DNA of 64,000 nt from Emydura subglobosa (Eukaryota > Chordata > Testudines > Chelidae), in assembly GCA_007922225.1 (NCBI GenBank), contig ML679956.1, positions 74,746,095 to 74,810,094 on the forward strand, read 5' to 3'. Under the pieces are notes generated by a model that saw nothing but the letters and a program-made list of their open reading frames with translations, did not search any database and was not told the origin of the DNA. Shown here in pieces: positions 12,331-23,023 of the stretch. Both the position numbers and the translations under genes were made by a program. The first letter of the stretch is position 1; the number at the start of each line of letters is the position of its first letter.

Positions 12331-15300
12331 TATGAGGATATCGTCATGGCTTCAGTCCTTGGGGATCCTCCCGTTTGAGGGCAACAAACTTTTTAACCTT
12401 GGAATTGACAAGGCCCTCTGCTTGAAAGATTCAAAGATGACTCAGTATTTTTTGAGTCTTTATGACCGAGTTCCAAGAAGGAAGCAATCACAGCTGCAGC
12501 CATCCTTCAGACAGCATTCCTTTGTGCAATATTACCATTAATCACAGAAGAGCTCCATCTCTGATGAAGAGACTTGCCATCGTAGATGACCCTCTGCCTC
12601 CTCTTCTGTTGCCCCACAGTCTAGGGCTTCCACCGGACATCAGGTTTGGTGCCAATGTTGAGAGCCTAATGGAACCACTAAAGGATTTTTTACTTTCTAG
12701 GATTCAGTTGTAATCCATTTCCTTCTCCTCCCCCACTTCCACATCTCTCTTCAGGGACACTTCTCTTGAGAGATTATTAAAACAAGAAGTAGACTCTCTT
12801 CTACAACTCAGACCATTGAAGGAGGTTCCCTTGGAGTTCAGAGCTGGAGTTTTGATTTCCATTCCTTTCTTATCCTAAATAATAAAGGAGATTGGTGGCC
12901 CCTCCTGGATCTTTGATATCTCAACATGTATATCCACCATTTCAAGTTCAGGATGGTGATTCTAATGTCCATGATTTCTTGGTTAAGTCCTCAGGATTGG
13001 TTTGCAGCTCTTGGCCTACAAGATGTCTATTTACATATAGCCAGCAAGCCCTACCAGAAATCTGAGATATTTCCTATAGAACATCACATTACTACAGGGT
13101 CCTTCTGTTTTGGTCTTTTTGCACTATGGGTGTTCTCTAAGTGCTTGGCAGTTATAGGAGCTCATCTAAGAAGACAAGGAATCCAACTCCAAGGCTAATT
13201 TGAGGCAGATCACTCCAACTGGTCATCAGTTCAAGTAATTCATAGCTCTTTGCCTCACTAGCCTCATGGTCAAGAGACAAAAATCCACACTGACTTGGAC
13301 TCAGAGCATAGAGTTAATCATACTGGACTCCAGATAAGTGAGTGTACTTTCCACAAAAAAGATTCCAAACACTAGTAGGTGTCATCAACCAATTTCTGGG
13401 TCATCCGAGAATATCAGTGGAAACATCCCTCAGGCTTCTGAAACATGCAGTCTCATGTACCCATGTGAAGCAGTTGCCAGACTTCACATATGCTCTATGC
13501 ACATGTGATTGAAATAATTGTCTACGCAAAAGACATTGCATGGACATAATTATTACAGTTCCACAAGAAGTCCTCTGTTCATTAAGCTGGTGGAAAGAGA
13601 CTCTCTTCAGGTGTGCAACAGAGTATCCTGTCTACGCTTCTGTCTCCCACAACCCTGATGGCTGACTCCATCATTCAGAGATGGGCAGCTCCTCTAGGTC
13701 ATTTATAATTCAGGACCTATTGTCCTCTCAGAAAGCTTGCTTCTATTTAAATATCTTAGAGCTGAAAGTCATCCATCTCACATGCAGAACATTCCTGTCT
13801 CTTTTATGGGGATTCCCAGTGTATGTGCTGACAGACAACACCATAATTATGCATTATGTCAAGAGACCAGAGGGAGAAAGATTGTGTCTGTACTCTGTCA
13901 GGAGACCATTTGTCTCTGGAGTTGGTGCATTCTGAATCAGATCACACCGGTGGCTCTCCACCTTCTCAGCCTTCAGAACACCTTGGCAGATCAAGACAGA
14001 AGGCATTCTCAGGCAACCAGAGTGTTCTTTCAGACTTCATCCTGCAAAACATCTTTCACATTCCTAGAGATAGAGCTGTTTGTCCCAGGCCAGAACAAGA
14101 AATGTCAGACATTTTGCTCCAGAAGGGGTTCAAGCCCAGGTTCCCTAATAGATGCATTCCCCACCCCCTGTACACTGAAACTGATTTATGCCTTTCCACT
14201 GATCATCATGATACTGAGGGTTCTGAGGAAACTGAGGCAAGAATCTGGTTATGATAGCCCCAGCATGGGCCAGGCAGTTCTGGTATTTGGATCTGATGAA
14301 CCTTTCAGTGCAGTCCCCTATCACCCAGCTGGCTGATGTTGTTTTCTGGAGCAACAGTCACTTGAACCTAGCTTCATTACATCTGACAACCTGGATCCTG
14401 GCTGCATGACACACATCAAAAGAAGCTGTTCAGCTGAGGTTCGGAATACTTTGCACCAAAGCCAGAAACCTTCAACCAGACAGACTTATAAAGCTAATGG
14501 AAGAGGTTTTGTATAGGGTCATTTCTGCACCAGCTTCTTCCATTGATGTGAATAATTTCAGCAATGGTTGGACTGTTTGCTAGTCCTGAAACAATCTGGG
14601 CTTTCCTCAGTTCTATAAGTGTCTATTTATCAGCATCACCCTCCTATCCAGGGCCATACTGTTTCTTCCCCACTCTGTAAGGACAAGATTCTTTAAGGGC
14701 CTCATTCATGTTTTTCTCCCAGCTCTGGAGCACCCTGCTGCAAGGGACCTTAGTATTAGCAGAGCTGATGGGTTCTCCTTTTGAGCCCTTAGCAATTTGT
14801 TCTCTATGACACCTATCACTGGAGACTGCCTTTTTAGTAGCCATTACATCAGTTTGAAGGGTTGGGGAGATTCAGGTCTTCATAAAGTATTTCATAAGGA
14901 CATGGTAGTTTTTAGAGCTCTGCTCCAGGTACTATCAGAATTCTAAATAAACCAGTCCATTCACCTCCCAGTTTTCTTTCCCATCCTCACTCAACCCTGG
15001 GAGAAGCTAAACTTCATATAGAAAGGGCGCTGTCTCTTTACATTGACAAGACAAAATCATTTAGGAGCACCACCCAAACTATTTGTAACCTTTGCTGATA
15101 GAGTTAAGGAGCAACCTGTATATACTCTCAGATGTAGGTAGATCTCCAACTGTATAAGGACATGTTATGAGTTATCCAGGTTCGATCTACTTAGCCATAT
15201 TAGAAATCATTCTGTTAGAGCTCAGACTGTTGCTGTCTGATGAATGTCCCTGTATCTGTAATTTTGTAGGACAGCTACATGGAGCTCAGTCTGCATATTT

Positions 15301-15713
15301 ACATGATACTATTCCTTAGTAGAGGCTTCCACATTGGATGTTCGTTTTGGAAGAGGTGTACTGCAGTCAGATTTAAATAGGACTTCTATTACCCTCCTCC
15401 AAGCAAATAGACAACTGAATCTACATGTTATCCTGCAGCAACCGTGGTTCTTTGCAATGTGTCGTCCACATGGATTCCACAGCCTGCCCTCTTTTTCTGC
15501 TCTTATGGAATCCTGCTGCTCTGGGATTCTGTTTTGGCAAAAGAACTGAGGGACAGTTGGGCTCATTTAAACCATTATGTCCTCAAGTGGGGGCCCTCAA
15601 GTGGGTACTGCTGATCAAGCGATCAGATATCATGCACTTTGGACACATGCGCACCAAGAGTGGAACCTATGTGAACAACATACCTTGAAGAACCACAGTT
15701 ACTGTAGGGTAAG
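12331..15713 (+). mobile_element. DIRS-type retrotransposon copy A, degenerate, 5'-truncated
   Basis: A tyrosine-recombinase (DIRS) retroelement in NKTR sense orientation. It starts inside gag (residues SSWLQSLG and LPFEGNKLF, equivalent to SWLQSL and LPFDGSALF in copy D). It continues with a decayed reverse transcriptase (LQDVYLHIASKPY, where copy D has LKDAYFHLSILPN), an RNase H part (VLTDNTIIMHYVKR) and a recombinase-like remnant (from about 14,835). It ends in the family right terminus, CCTTGAAGAACCACAGTTACTG then GGTAAG. There are many stops and indels, making it much older than D and G. The left terminus and gag start are missing. Confidence 0.85.
12926..13198 (+). pseudogene. DIRS copy A reverse transcriptase remnant
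   Basis: A 90-codon open piece aligned with the finger/palm region of the copy D reverse transcriptase: DWFAALGLQDVYLHIA against DWYVALDLKDAYFHLS, ending SKCLAVIGAHLRRQG. The catalytic Asp-containing LDLKDAY box has become LGLQDVY and the frame stops before the second catalytic motif, so no activity is expected. Confidence 0.8.
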
Positions 15714-15937
15714 AGTTCTTTATGGGCTTGATACTGGGTAAGGTTGTTTGGCCTATGTTATTCACAAGACTCACTATGGTCCCTTGTGGGCATAAAATCT
15801 ATGAATTTATGGATGAAGCTTCTGACTTTGCTTGTGTTGTTGAGACCTGCAGAATAATACTTTTTCTCTGTTCTCTTATATAGGGTGCTTGGTGTGCATT
15901 TTGCCCTTTGTTTAATCCTGTTTTTGTACTCTTCCAG

Positions 15938-16083
15938 CGATACCACACACCACCTCGATCACGATCCTGTTCTGAATCTGATGATGATGAGAGCAGTGAA
16001 ACCCCTCCTCATTGGAAAGAGGAGATGCAGAGGTTAAGAACATACAGACCACCCAGTGGAGAGAAGTGGAGTAAAGGAGATAA
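15938..16083 (+). CDS. NKTR: NKTR exon, RYHTPPRSRSCSESDDD segment
   Basis: Encodes RYHTPPRSRSCSESDDD, then ETPPHWKEEMQRLRTYRPPS and GEKWSKGDK. Close to mammalian NKTR, including the PPHWKEEMQRL block shared with PPIG-type SR-cyclophilins. The acceptor is TCTTCCAG (ending 15937), phase 0 on entry. It ends AA, two bases into the Lys codon, before the donor GTAAGA at 16084. Confidence 0.95.
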
Positions 16084-16554
16084 GTAAGATCTTTACTACA
16101 AATGTAAAATTGTTACATAAGTTACTTGTCTTGTAAAATGAGAAGATGTTTTCTTCAAGTTCAGAGTAATAAAAATAGAAAAGACTTGTTCCATAACTTT
16201 TTTCCATATTGTTACTACACCACTGGTCTCTCGTGGGAGCACAGTGAAAATGAAATATATCAAATCTTGTAAATTGTCCTTATACAGCTATAAATTGTTT
16301 CAACAGAAGCAGCTCTTATCAAGGAGTTCTGATGATTTGATAACTGTGGTATGAACCTTGTTATCCCATCAAAGCATACGTATAGTTTTTGTTCAGATTT
16401 CTGCGTTTATGTATTTGATGATTATTGAGTAGTAGTAACATATTAGTCATAAACAAAACATCCCATTTGCTATGGAACGCCTTCTGCCTGTTTATATATT
16501 GTAAGAATGTTTGGTAGAAAAGAACAAAGAAGTATGAGAAAATGATTAAGCTTG
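16084..16554 (+). other. NKTR intron, part before DIRS copy B
   Basis: AT-rich, no gene or recognised element. Confidence 0.55.
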
Positions 16555-17564
16555 GATTTCAACATAACTTATGAATTCACAGTTCTCCTTCCAGTGATTT
16601 ACACACACACATTCCAGTGCAGGTGTTAGTGTGCCAAGTGTACTCAAATCAGAGACTTTTGCCAGCAGTACCACTATGCATTGCATGTGCCTCTGCTCTC
16701 CTTGTTCTCTCAGGCAAAGGCATAAAAGGGGCCAGGCTTCCTGCTCCTTTCTCAGTGCCCACAGTGAGCACTGGAGCTCCATGTAGCAGTTGCTTCAGTT
16801 AGCCAGCATCTCTAAAAGTTTAGTGTATATAGTAAAGAGCAATCTAACTAGCTGGTTAGTTATAGTTTTAGTAGTTATCCTGGTGGATTTTAGTATGGGG
16901 AAAATCCCTAGGTTTTTAGCAGAGTGCCACCTTCAGGACTGTTATCCCAGTCACAGATAGGCACAAGAGCTGCTTGATTTTGTCTGGGTGAGGGTCAGGT
17001 GAGGGACAAATGCTCTATTTGTACTTCCTTCCCCACCAGGACCAAAAAAACCTAGGACTTTTGACTTAAGGTCCACCTTGTGAAAGAGGAGATGCATCTT
17101 GCATCATAGTTGAGCCCTGATCATGAGGCAGGGGACTCAAACTCAATCAGAAGTTTCCATCCAGCTCCTCCTGTTTTAAAATGGTGACAAACGTCACACT
17201 TTGTCTTCCCTGTCAGTCTCATCAAAGTGACTTAGGCATTCCAGTGCTAACAAGTTTTGGACTTTCCCCAGAAAATCTCCTGGTAAGTGCTCTGGTACTT
17301 GTTTGAGGCTTCACAAACCTAAGTGCTCAACAGTTCCATCTGAGGCAGCACCATCAACTCCAGCTCCTTTGGTGCTGTCCAGACCAGTGTCTTCACCCAT
17401 GACAGGTTCTTCATCCTTGTTGACTAATATAAACTGGCTAGCATGTAAATATATATCAATAATAGTATTATCTGCACCATATATATATTGAAGGTCCACC
17501 GAGGGTCCAGTGCTTCCTTCTAGCGGTAGATCAGGAACTGCTTCACCCTTTAGTGTTCTTCCAC

Positions 17565-18341
17565 CGTCTAGTGGTGGGGGAGGGTAATACAGGCTCCCTA
17601 AATGGCTGTTCCCTGCTGGCTCCCAGTCCTATCTCTGATTCTCATAGGCCCTTGCCTCTTAGCTGGGGCCCTTGCCCTTCCAGTGAATGGCTGGTAGGTA
17701 TTGGGGGGGCCTGGTCCCACTCTCGACTCTGGGCCCCAATCCAGGGACCCTAGAAGTAGCAGCCTCGTATTGTGGCTTCTGGAAAGCTGCTAGCTTCCCT
17801 GGGTTACTCTTCTGTGTCTCTTGACTTAATGGCCGCACCCTGTTCAGATAGGGGTTCTTCCTGGCCTTCTTGCCAGGGAAGGCTCTTGACCCCTGACAGC
17901 CCCACTGGACGTGGTTGTGCCAAACCAAATATCCAGTTCAATCTTTCCCTTCTGGCAGGGTCTCTTCCTCAGACCACCAGTCCTGGGAAAGATCCTTTGC
18001 TGTCTTCGGGTAGGTTTTTCCCTCCCCCAGTCTTTGTACCTGCAGGGTTCTCGTCTGCAAGTGTTCTGCTCCTTCTCCTAAACCCTCCAGGCTCTTGACC
18101 ACGTCTTGCCTGCTCACACACTCTGGTAGCTCCCCTCACTCTCACAACTCCAGCCACACCCTTTCTCTGGAGGGAAGGCTTTTAATAAATCCTAGGCAGG
18201 GCCTTGATTGGTTCCAGGTGTGTTAATTAACCTGGAGTAACCCCTGCTCATCTACTAGGGGAAAAGGGACTTGCTGAGCCTGGGGCTGATATACTGGCCT
18301 TCTAGCACTCTCCAGTCACCATCTAGTCTGACCCTGTCACA
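17565..18341 (-). mobile_element. Gypsy-like LTR, reverse orientation
   Basis: Read on the minus strand it starts TGTGACAGGGTCAGACTAG and continues GGCCAGTATATCAGCCCCAGG and AAGTCCCTTTTCCCCT, the start of a family of LTRs common in turtle and crocodilian genomes (from memory). The minus-strand start at 18341 is clear. The other boundary is not, because the flanking gag-like sequence merges with it somewhere between 17489 and 17590. If 17489 is the edge, the flanks are both ATATAT, but that is low complexity. No internal gag/pol, so a solo LTR. Confidence 0.5.
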
Positions 18342-18515
18342 ATATATTTTATTTTTATTTTTATATATGCACAAATACTATAGCAGTGATATAGCCTAAA
18401 TTGGCCTTTACCATAATCCTGTTCAATTATGTATCCCATAGGCCCAATCTTACTCCAGATCCTCTTTGCAACAGAGGTCATAGTATGCGTCTAACGGAAG
18501 GTCAAGCCCTTTCCC
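18342..18515. other. Unassigned spacer between LTR and CR1
   Basis: AT-rich then mixed sequence with no recognised feature. Confidence 0.4.
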
Positions 18516-18850
18516 TCATAGAATCAGAGAAGATGAGGGTTGGAAGGGACCTCGGGTGGTCATCTAGTCCAACCTCCTGCTCAAAGCAGGATGAACCCCA
18601 ACTAAATCATCTCAGCCAAGGCTTGTCAAGCTGGGCCTTAAAAACCTCTAAGAATGGAGATTCCACCACCTCCATAAGTAACACATTCCAGTATTTCACC
18701 ACCATCCTACTGAAAAAGTTTTCCTAATATCCGACCTAAACCTCCTCCACTGCAACTTAAGACCATTGCTCTTTGTTCTGTCATCTGCCACCACTGAGAA
18801 CAGCCTAGCTCTATCCCCCCTGGAAAAAACCCGTTCAGTTAATTGAAGGT
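18516..18850 (-). repeat. CR1 LINE 3' end (reverse)
   Basis: CATAGAATCAGAGAAGATGA then GGGTTGGAAGGGACCTC and CATCTAGTCCAACCTCCTGC is the reverse complement of the CR1 tail, ending at the ATTCTATGA-type 3' terminus near 18516. It continues through the LINE 3' end (AAAAAGTTTTCCTAATATCC, TGTTCTGTCATCTGCCACCA). Confidence 0.85.
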
Positions 18851-19691
18851 TGCTATCCAGTCCCATCACCAGCTATCAATGGGAGGCTCTTCTCACAGGA
18901 CAGCTTCATCTTCCAAGCAAACATTTTGACGTCTTGGTCAAGGACACCACACCAACTATATTTTCTCCCCAGATCACGCCTGTCCCACTTTCAGTGTGCT
19001 TGGGAAAGCATCACTTCAGACAAGTGGGTGCTCAGCACACAGTGAAGGAGGGATATGTTCTCCATTTTAACTCCCTTCCTTTTCCCAACTCACCTTCCTT
19101 GTCACTTTTCAGGGACCCTTCTCACAAGACTGATACTTCAAGAACTCCAGTCTCTTATAGAACTGGGAGTGACAGAAGTTCCTTACCAACACACCTAGTG
19201 GTATTGCTGGCAAACGTATAACTCGAGTGCACTGGGTGCACGAACACCTTCAATGGAATGTATATGTGCTCAACACATTTCAAAGAACACCAGTTACTGT
19301 ACTGGTAAGCTACAAGATGGTGCAGTCTGTAGGCCAATCACATCATTTAGTTTATCTACATGCTGTAAAACTAATGGTTTTAACTGATATTTGATAGTTA
19401 ATATCTCCCAGTTGAGAAGTAGCTGTCTAATAACTTCATAGTTAGTAAAGCTATTTCACATCTGAAAGGGGGTTTTTGTAGTATAACAGGGTGTTTTTTA
19501 AGATGTATATGTACCCTTGTGACAGAAATTTTTTTATTATCAAATATAACTTTTTCCTGAACCTGTTTTCATCCAGCTTTCTGGAGAACCAGTTGCATGG
19601 ATATTCTATATTGGATGTAGATATCAAGCAAACTAGTTTTAGGGAATTTCCTTTAATATTGTGTGTTTTTTTTTTTTTTTTTATTTTTAAG

Positions 19692-22637
19692 GTTGGGTGA
19701 CCCATGTACAAGCAGATGGGATGAAAGAAATTTGTCCCTGCGATCAAGATCTTGGTCACATAATGGCTATTCTGATCTCAGTACTCTGAGGTATACCAGC
19801 CACCACAAAAAGCACCGAAAAGAAAAAAAGAAGACAAAGCACAAAAAGAAAGCCAAAAAGCAAAAGCATTTCAAGAAGCATAAACAAACTAAAAAAAAGA
19901 GAACATCACCCTCATCAGAGGTAGGATCCTCTCGTTCTTCTACCAGGAGAACAAAGTCATCTTGTGATCGTGAGAGGAAGTCGTCTTCCTTATTTTCTTC
20001 TATACGCTCATCCAGAAGAGACTGGTCTAAATCTGACAAAGATGACCAGAGTTCATCAACTCTATCAAGCAGAGACTTTCGATCATATTACAGGTCCAGG
20101 CATAGATCCAGATCTAGATCAAGATCTTATTCCAGAAGAAGTTCTAGATCAAGAACAGCATCTAAATTGTCACATTCTCACAGCAGATCAAGATCTAGCT
20201 CTAACTCCAGCCACCACAGAACAGTTTCAAATTCACCACAGAATATTACAGCACAATTGAATGAAAATAAGCCAAACAAGACTGAACCTGTAAGAGCAGC
20301 AATACCACAGAGTGATAAAGTTGTAGTACAACCTGTTGTAGTTGAAAATATTCCGGTTATACCCTTAAGTGACAGTCCTCCACCTTCCAGGTGGAAACCT
20401 GGACAAAAGCCCTGGAAACCATCCTATGAGCGAATTCAGGAAATGAAAGCTAAAACAACCCATTTAATGCCTATGCAAAGTAACTACAATTTAGCAAATA
20501 TTAAAGAGGTTAGTACTTCCTCCTCCCACCGTAAGCGACAAAAGAGTTCAGATAGTGATCGAAGTGATTATTCAAAGTATCATAGTGAGAGAAGTTCAGA
20601 TAGTTCTCCAAGATCAAGAAGCAGGTCCTCTCAAAGCAGATCATACTCTAGATCGTATACAAGATCAAGGAGTCCATCTAGTTCAAGATCAAGATCTCGG
20701 TCAACTGGCAGATCTCAGTCACCAAATAGATACCGCAGTGATCAGTCACGTTACAGTGGATCGTCATCTTATTATTCTGTTAGTGATGATGATAGACATG
20801 GAAGCAAAAGGAAATCTGAATCTAGGGAGCAAAATTTCCAATCATTGAAGGAAAGGCAAGAGAGTAGCTCTGAAAGTAGCACGCTTGTCAGGAAGAGTAA
20901 AGCCTCTGATGAGTCTCTTCAAGGACAAAAAGAGAGTGAAAGTAGATCATCTTTAGACTTTTATACAGATAGTGAATGTTCTGTTAAAATACAGACAGTC
21001 TCAGAAAAAGTAGGACATTCTCAACCAGAAGGAGACAATCAGAAAGAGAATAAAAACAATTTGACTGCTGACAGAGGTGAGGAGAAATCCAAGTCTGACT
21101 GGGACAGTGACCATTCAAAAGAGAGAACTTTAAGGGAGAAAACTTCTGAGCAGCCTAGAAGTGCCGCAAAGACTAAAAGAGAGACTTATTCAGGCAGTAA
21201 ATGGGACTCCGAATCAAATTCAGAAAGAGGAGAGACTAGAAATGGTAGAGAAGATTCTAGACCCTCCTCCAGTAAAGAGGAAGGTGAGGCCACATCAGGA
21301 TCTGATACCGAGCTCAGTCTTAAAAGCAGGATGAAAACTAAATCAAATTCTTCAGAAGGTTTCCTGGATTCTTCTGACCATACTTGGAAGACAAGCAAGC
21401 AACAATCCTCCTCTTCTGCATCTGAGAAGTCCCACTCCAGTTTGGCAAATATTAAAGGAAAGTCAAAAAAACACAAACATGGGTCCAAAAAGAACCTCAA
21501 AAAGTCACATTCCAAAAAATCCAAAGAGAAATCAAAGGAGAAAAAAGAGAAGAAGTATAAGGTTCAGAAACGAAAAGAGGTGTTTCATTGGCAGCCACCA
21601 CTGGAGTTTGGGGAGGAGGAAGATGAGGACATGAATGAAAAGCCTGTTATCAGAGATGATAAAAAACAAAAGCAACTTACCAGAGACGGTAAAGATAAAA
21701 ACCAACAAGCTTATGAAAAGAACAAAATTTGCAAAGATAAAACTGGAAATGATGAAAAGTCTTGTGAGGATGAAAACCTCTCAAGTAAAAACACTACATG
21801 CAATACATCGCCAGATCATAGTCACCTTAATAAAGACAACAGTGATCAGAACTACTCAACCAATACATTAAACCCAGAAATAAATGTGGCTACTTCAAAG
21901 GAAGATGTTAAACATATGGAAAAAAGTAAACAAAATGGATCAGAGGATGTTATGCAGACAGATGACAACATGGAGATATGTACTCCAGATCGTAACTCAC
22001 CTGGGAAGGTGGTTGTAGACATTTTGTCTCCTGTCATCTTGAGTGCAAAATCTCAGACTTTAAATGTTCGTGTGAACAAAGATTTAAAGAATGAGAAGCC
22101 TGGACCGGACACTGTCGAACAAGGAAACAGTATTAGAGAATTGATCAATGTTAAAGAAGTAAAAAAAATAGGAATACAAGACAGTAGATCTGTCACCATG
22201 GTCGCTACTGTGGAAAACACTTTGAAAACTGAAATAACTGAAAATTTGCAAAGCAGTATGATAGATAATAAATGGAAACCTTTACAGGGTGTAGGTAATC
22301 TACAATCTGCTACTACTAGTAGTGCTGCAGAAGTTAAAAACAGTACTTCAGCACCTGATTCTAAGCCACAAGGTTTAAGAATAGAAATAAAAAGTAAAAA
22401 TAAAGTCAGGCCAGGATCTCTGTTTGATGAAGTTAGAAAGACAGCACGGTTAAATCGGAGACCAAGGAACCAAGATAGCTCGAGCGATGAACAGTCTCCA
22501 AGTAGAGATGACAACAGCCAGTCCAGGAGTATAAGTAGGTCACGAAGTAAATCTGAATCTAAATCCAGACATAGAACAAGATCTCTATCCTACAGTCACT
22601 CAAGAAGTCGATCACGAAGTTCCACTTACTCATATAG
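19692..22637 (+). CDS. NKTR: NKTR large exon, K/S/R-rich central region
   Basis: A single 2,946-nt exon encoding most of the protein. It opens (K)LGDPCTSRWDERNLSLRS, then has a basic KHKKKAKKQKHFKKHKQTKK cluster and SR-dipeptide runs. It includes the conserved block NIPVIPLSDSPPPSRWKPGQ with KPWKPSYERIQEMKAK, further RS blocks, the FHWQPPLEFGEEEDED box, MQTDDNMEICTPDRNSPGK and WKPLQGVGNLQSA, and near the end GLRIEIKSKNKVRPGSLFDE with VRKTARLNRRPR. Each of these is present in mammalian NKTR as remembered. The acceptor is a long T tract and TTAAG (ending 19691). The exon ends AG, two bases into an Arg codon, before GTTAGC at 22638. Frame stays open 41 codons into the intron to a stop at 22759-22761. 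An ATG at 19663 lies in the pyrimidine tract and is not a start. Confidence 0.97.
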
Positions 22638-22919
22638 GTTAGCAATTTGTTATGTAATCTCTGTTTTAATAATCTATAGTATTACTTACACAGTAAGAAA
22701 ACAAATACAAGATAGAAGTGCAAGTTGTGTGTTGACAGGAGATCTCATTTTCCAAAAGTAACGTGCTAGCTAGAAACTAGCAATTTCTCTTCACTCTAAC
22801 TAGTTCACAATAAAGCACTTTATTTTTCAAATTTATCTTGAAGTGTTAATTCTATTTTTGTCACTATTCATTTTAATTATATTTTAGTATATGCTTTTCA
22901 CAGTTGTTATTAATTGTAG

Positions 22920-23015
22920 ATCAAGAAGCTATTCAAGAAGCCGAAGCAGAGGATGGTACAGTAGAGATCGGTCAAGAAGTCGAAGTAGATCTTATCACAG
23001 TTACAAGAGTCATAG
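22920..23015 (+). CDS. NKTR: NKTR exon, RS repeat
   Basis: Encodes (R)SRSYSRSRSRGWYSRDRSR then SRSRSYHSYKSH, matching the mammalian RSYSRSRSRGW block. The acceptor is AATTGTAG (ending 22919). It ends AG before the donor GTAAGT at 23016. DIRS copy C begins within about 6 bases of this donor. Confidence 0.95.
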
Positions 23016-23023
23016 GTAAGTTC
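23016..23023 (+). promoter_or_regulatory. NKTR 5' splice site abutting the DIRS insertion
   Basis: AG|GTAAGTT: a full-consensus donor. The sequence from about 23021 on (TTCTTCTTCGAGTG) is the family left terminus seen also in copies D and G, so the last donor bases may be contributed by, or shared with, the element. Confidence 0.8.

Larger units (their letters stand above)
16555..19312 (+). mobile_element. DIRS-type retrotransposon copy B, internally deleted and interrupted
   Basis: The left part (about 16,600-17,100) matches the family leader (CATTCCAGTGCAGGTGTTAGTG, then TTTGCCAGCAGTACC) and a decayed gag start. The right part (about 18,990-19,190) contains the reverse-transcriptase N-terminus (HFRQVG, then LIELGVTEV, where copy D has DTLLNIGVVEMV), followed directly by the family right terminus at 19,240-19,312 (CTCAACACATTTCAAAGAAC, CAGTTACTG, TGGTAAG). 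Between them are a gypsy-like LTR (about 17,565-18,341) and a reverse CR1 tail (18,516-18,850). RT core, RNase H and recombinase are gone. Gene-sense orientation. Confidence 0.7.

Noticed and set aside
13737..14336. 199-codon open frame
   Set aside because: It lies in the wrong frame across decayed DIRS RT/RNase H sequence. The family residues (VLTDNTIIMHY) are in another frame.
19663..19691. ATG 29 bases before the large NKTR exon, which makes the exon look like a self-standing ORF
   Set aside because: It lies in the T-rich pyrimidine tract before the TTAAG acceptor. The reading frame comes from the upstream exon.
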